From Gammaproteobacteria bacterium (GTDB lineage: Bacteria; Pseudomonadota; Gammaproteobacteria; Steroidobacterales; Steroidobacteraceae), in contig JADLDF010000332.1 in NCBI GenBank assembly GCA_020846815.1, positions 1-9,283 on the forward strand: a stretch of DNA of 9,283 nt, written 5' to 3'. The notes under the pieces are model-generated. The model was not told where the DNA came from, searched no databases, and saw only the letters and a list, made by a program, of their open reading frames with translations. Position 1 is the stretch's first letter, and the number at the start of each line of letters is the position of its first letter. Made by a program: the position numbers and the translations under genes. Positions 6,756 to 9,283 of this stretch are shown piece by piece.

Positions 6756-7385
6756 ATGCACAGCATCTTTGCGCTCACGATCGTACGGCTCGCGCTCGCG
6801 GCCATCGCGCTCGGCACGCTGGCCGCCTGCGCCGGTGGCGATGCGCCGACCCAGGCGAAGCAGGACGGGCGCGGCACGCCGGCCGGGGCGGACCTGCGGC
6901 CGCGCGGCAAGGCTGCCGTCGACGGCATGGTCGCGGCAGTCTCCGCGACCGGCAAGCCGGGAGCACCGGTCGAGCTGAAGTTCGACATCGCCGCGCGGCC
7001 CGAGCTCGGCCAGCCGCTCGAGGTCGCCGTCGCAGTCGTGCCGCGCAGCGCCGACGTCGGCCAGCTGCGCGTCGTGTTCCAGTCGAACGAGGCCGTCGAG
7101 GTGCAGTCGGGCAACGAGGCGGTGCAGGACAAACCCGTGGACGGCGTCGCGATGACCCATACGGTCACGGTCGTGCCGCGGCGCGAAGGCGTGTTCTACC
7201 TCGGTGCCGTCGCGCTGATCGAAGGCCCGGGCGGCTCGGTGGCGCGCAGCTTCGCGATCCCGATCATCGTCGGCGACCCGGTCGCGGCCGAGCGGGCCCT
7301 CGCCGCGAAGCCGGCCCAGGGCACGGTATCGAAGTCCGCGGGCGGCGAGGACGTCGTCTCGCTGCCCGCCTCGGCAGCACCCTGA
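6756..7385 (+). CDS. Small lipoprotein of unknown function, paired with metallopeptidase
   Basis: I do not recognise a named family. The 209-residue product has a signal segment (about 6-22) and lipobox TLAAC, so C25 would be lipidated. After a flexible Ala/Gly/Lys linker (26-62), residues about 65-172 alternate hydrophobic and polar residues in short strands (PVELKFDIAARPELGQPLEV, LRVVFQS, HTVTVVPRREGVFYLGAVAL, FAIPIIVGD). This suggests an Ig-like beta-sandwich. The mature part has no further cysteine and no catalytic motif. The C-terminal 35 residues are Ala/Gly/Ser-rich and probably disordered. ATG at 6756 is preceded by GAGG at 6742-6745. The 21-bp gap to the upstream metallopeptidase gene indicates one operon; a role as its partner, inhibitor or anchor is inference only. 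Confidence 0.82.
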   Translation: MHSIFALTIVRLALAAIALGTLAACAGGDAPTQAKQDGRGTPAGADLRPRGKAAVDGMVAAVSATGKPGAPVELKFDIAARPELGQPLEVAVAVVPRSADVGQLRVVFQSNEAVEVQSGNEAVQDKPVDGVAMTHTVTVVPRREGVFYLGAVALIEGPGGSVARSFAIPIIVGDPVAAERALAAKPAQGTVSKSAGGEDVVSLPASAAP

Positions 7386-7392
7386 GTCTCCT

Positions 7393-7408
7393 CCGGGCCG
7401 CGGCCCGG
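7393..7408. repeat. Perfect 16-bp palindrome, possible terminator stem
   Basis: CCGGGCCGCGGCCCGG is fully self-complementary and begins eight bases after the stop codon of the small lipoprotein gene. In RNA it can form a 6-bp GC stem with a CGCG loop. No T run follows, so it is not a classical intrinsic terminator; a transcript-end stabilising hairpin is possible. Confidence 0.4.
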
Positions 7409-7459
7409 CGCAGCGGGTCAAATGCGAGCCCGGTCACGGGGTCGCCCGCGGCGCGTCCC

Positions 7460-7465
7460 TATGAT
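7460..7465 (+). promoter_or_regulatory. Possible -10 element upstream of GGDEF-protein gene
   Basis: TATGAT matches the sigma-70 -10 consensus at five of six positions in otherwise GC-rich DNA and lies 29 bp before the ATG at 7495. No good -35 hexamer is found at 16-18 bp spacing, so this is a weak call. Confidence 0.25.
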
Positions 7466-7494
7466 TCCGCAGGTGAGTCCCGCTCGCCCGTACC

Positions 7495-9283
7495 ATGCCG
7501 CGCCGCGCGTCCGGCGCTGACGACCCCGCTGCGCGCCCGCGCGCGCGCGCGGCCGGTACGACGCCCCCGGCCGCGCCGCAGCCGCTGCATCCGCTGCTGG
7601 CGCGGCAGGTGCGCGAGCTCGTCGTCGCGGCCGACGGTGCGCCGCTCGCGGTCGATGAGCTGCTGCAGCGGATCAGCCGCCATTACGCACGCATGGAGGC
7701 CGAGCGCCGTGTGCTGGCACGGGTGCTGCGGCGCTCGTCGGGCGCCACGCGGCCGGTCGCCGGCCTCGCACAACGGGACGGCGAGGCGCGCCACACCGAG
7801 GCCACGGCGCAGCACCGCAGCCAGCTGATCGCCGCGGGCGAGCGCGCGGTGCTCGAGAACGTCGCCGCCAACGCGCCGCTCGAGCGCTCGCTCGAGACCA
7901 TCGTCGCCCTCGTGGAGTCGGTCGCGCCGGGCTGCATCGCCACCGTCAGCGTGGTCGCGAACGATGCGCCACGCTTCGAGACCGTCTGCGCACCGCGCCT
8001 GCCGGCAGTGCTGCGCGCGGTGCTGGACCGGGCCGGCGTGGACATCCGCAACGGCTCCTGTGCCGCGGCGGTGCATCTCGGGCGGCTGGTCGCGGTCGCC
8101 GATGCCAGCGACGACCCGCACTGGCGTTCGCGCCGCGACGCGATCCTTGCGTCCGGACTGCGCGCGGCCTGGTCGGTGCCGATCCGCGGCGGCAGCGGCC
8201 GGATCGTCGGCGCGGTCGGCTTGTACCGCGCCGCGCCGGGCCTGCCCGACCGCGCCGCGACCGAGCTGCTGGCCGACGCGGCGCGGCTGGCCGGCATCGC
8301 GATCGAGCGGCGGCGCTCCGAGGAAGCGCTGCGCGGCAGCGAGGCGAAGTTCCGCGGCCTGTTCGAATCCGTCATGGAGGGCGTGTACCAGAGCTCCACG
8401 GGCGGGCGCCTGATCTCGGTGAACCCGGCGTTCGTGAAGATCCTCGGCTATGGATCGGCCGAGGAACTGTACGCGCTGCCGAGCGTCGCGATGCTCTACT
8501 GGAACCCCGCCGACCGCGGCGAGTTCGCGCGTCAGCTCGAGGCGAGCGGCGAGGTGCGCAGCGCCGAGTACGCGCTGCGGCGCGGCGACGGCCAGCAGAT
8601 CGTGGTGCTGGAGAGTGCGCGCGCGGTGCGCGACGCGGATGGTCGCACGATCGCCTTCGAGGGCACGATCGCCGACATCACCGAACGCAAGCGCGCCGAG
8701 CAGGTGATCTTCCAGGAGAAGGAACGCGCCCAGGTCACGCTGCAGTCGATCGGCGACGCGGTGATCACGGCCGACGCCGACGGCCGCATCGACTACATGA
8801 ACCCGGTCGCCGAGCAGATGACCGGCTGGACACTGGCCGACGTGCTGGGCCGGCCGATCGGCGAGGTGCTGCGGCTGGTCGACGATTCGACGCGCGAGCC
8901 GCTCGAGAACCCGCTGCTGCGCGCGCTGCGCAGCGGGGCGAGCGTCGGTCCGACCGACCATACGGTGCTGCTCGACCGCGACGGGCGCGATCGGGCGATC
9001 CAGGATTCCGCGGCGCCGATCCGCGACCGCGGCGGCCGCATCGCCGGTGCCGTCGTCGTGTTCCACGACGTCACGCGCGAGCGGCGCCTGCGCCGCGCGC
9101 TGGCGTTCCAGGCCTCGCACGACGCGCTGACGGGCCTGATCAACCGCCGCGAATTCGATGCGCGCCTGCAGGCGGCCCTGCAGAGCGCGCGCCGCAGCGG
9201 CGGCGGCCACGCGGTGCTGTACGTCGACCTCGACCAGTTCAAGCTGGTCAACGACACCTGCGGCCACCTGGCCGGCGACCGGC
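7495..9283 (+). CDS. GAF-PAS-PAS-GGDEF signalling protein, probable diguanylate cyclase (3' end outside window)
   Basis: The open frame runs 596 codons to the edge with no stop. ATG at 7495 is the first possible start because an in-frame TGA lies at 7474. After a basic, Pro/Ala-rich N terminus (1-30) comes a helical segment (about 31-85, HPLLARQVRELV and LLQRISRHYARMEAERRVL) of a kind seen at the front of other multi-sensor signalling proteins. A GAF domain follows (about 116-274; GSCAAAVHLGRLVAVADAS, WSVPIRGG, IVGAVGLY). A first PAS domain spans about 283-402 (FRGLFESVMEGVYQ; ends ADITERKRAE) and a second about 414-535 (LQSIGDAVITADADGRIDYMN; ends VFHDVTRERRL). The GGDEF domain begins HDALTGLINRREF (542-554), and YVDLDQFKLVND carries metal-binding D578. 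The GGDEF signature itself lies past the edge, so catalytic competence cannot be judged. DLDQFK...CGHLAGD is common in GGDEF proteins that continue into an EAL phosphodiesterase domain; that is inference. There is no membrane segment, so the protein is probably cytoplasmic. It likely makes, or also breaks down, cyclic di-GMP. Confidence 0.93.
   Translation, partial: MPRRASGADDPAARPRARAAGTTPPAAPQPLHPLLARQVRELVVAADGAPLAVDELLQRISRHYARMEAERRVLARVLRRSSGATRPVAGLAQRDGEARHTEATAQHRSQLIAAGERAVLENVAANAPLERSLETIVALVESVAPGCIATVSVVANDAPRFETVCAPRLPAVLRAVLDRAGVDIRNGSCAAAVHLGRLVAVADASDDPHWRSRRDAILASGLRAAWSVPIRGGSGRIVGAVGLYRAAPGLPDRAATELLADAARLAGIAIERRRSEEALRGSEAKFRGLFESVMEGVYQSSTGGRLISVNPAFVKILGYGSAEELYALPSVAMLYWNPADRGEFARQLEASGEVRSAEYALRRGDGQQIVVLESARAVRDADGRTIAFEGTIADITERKRAEQVIFQEKERAQVTLQSIGDAVITADADGRIDYMNPVAEQMTGWTLADVLGRPIGEVLRLVDDSTREPLENPLLRALRSGASVGPTDHTVLLDRDGRDRAIQDSAAPIRDRGGRIAGAVVVFHDVTRERRLRRALAFQASHDALTGLINRREFDARLQAALQSARRSGGGHAVLYVDLDQFKLVNDTCGHLAGDR

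Noticed and set aside
4683..7421. A 912-codon open frame on the minus strand opposite the peptidase and small lipoprotein genes
   Set aside because: Its translation is Arg/Gly/Ala/His-rich with no domain motif and no signal segment. It mirrors two plus-strand genes with lipoboxes and a catalytic motif, so it is an artefact of high GC content.
5045..7828. A 927-codon plus-strand open frame spanning three real genes
   Set aside because: It is extremely Arg-rich, crosses the real stop codons and start sites in another frame, and has no recognisable fold.
7459..9267. A 602-codon minus-strand frame opposite the GGDEF protein
   Set aside because: The plus-strand frame encodes GAF, PAS, PAS and GGDEF domains without interruption; the minus-strand product shows no motif.

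Overview
The window is very GC-rich (roughly 70% by eye), with G/C-ending codons throughout and short intergenic gaps. The gene families point to a Gammaproteobacterium outside the enterics, such as a Xanthomonadales, Nevskiales or Steroidobacter-like lineage. The main evidence is a kinase–lipoprotein–regulator set in the enteric glrK-qseG-glrR order plus an SrkA (YihE) kinase close to the E. coli protein. The lineage is inferred from these families only; there is no rRNA in the window.

Layout. The left part (1-2476, minus strand) is one operon read right to left: a GlrK/QseE-type sensor histidine kinase, a QseG-type lipoprotein 7 bp downstream, and a GlrR/QseF-type response regulator whose ATG overlaps the lipoprotein stop codon and which runs off the left edge. 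About 50 bp upstream of the kinase lies an inverted repeat containing a near match to the TGTC-N10-GACA site known for enteric GlrR, which suggests autoregulation. Next come galE (UDP-glucose 4-epimerase, minus strand) and, divergent from it across a 105-bp gap, srkA (stress-response protein kinase, plus strand). SrkA is followed by an apparently unrelated plus-strand pair: an exported lipoprotein with a zinc-metallopeptidase HEWGH motif and, 21 bp later, a small lipoprotein with no recognised family. The right end holds the first 596 codons of a cytoplasmic GAF-PAS-PAS-GGDEF signalling protein that continues past the edge.

How they fit together. The three-gene two-component system is a clear functional unit for envelope sensing. 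The metallopeptidase and the small lipoprotein are probably co-transcribed and both membrane-anchored; this pair is the least explained part of the window. GalE, SrkA and the c-di-GMP protein look like ordinary neighbours with no visible functional link. I see no tRNA, rRNA, CRISPR, insertion sequence, integrase or phage gene. No gene-free stretch exceeds 300 bp. I found no convincing previously undescribed multi-gene system. The most useful leads are the candidate GlrR operator and the peptidase/lipoprotein pair.
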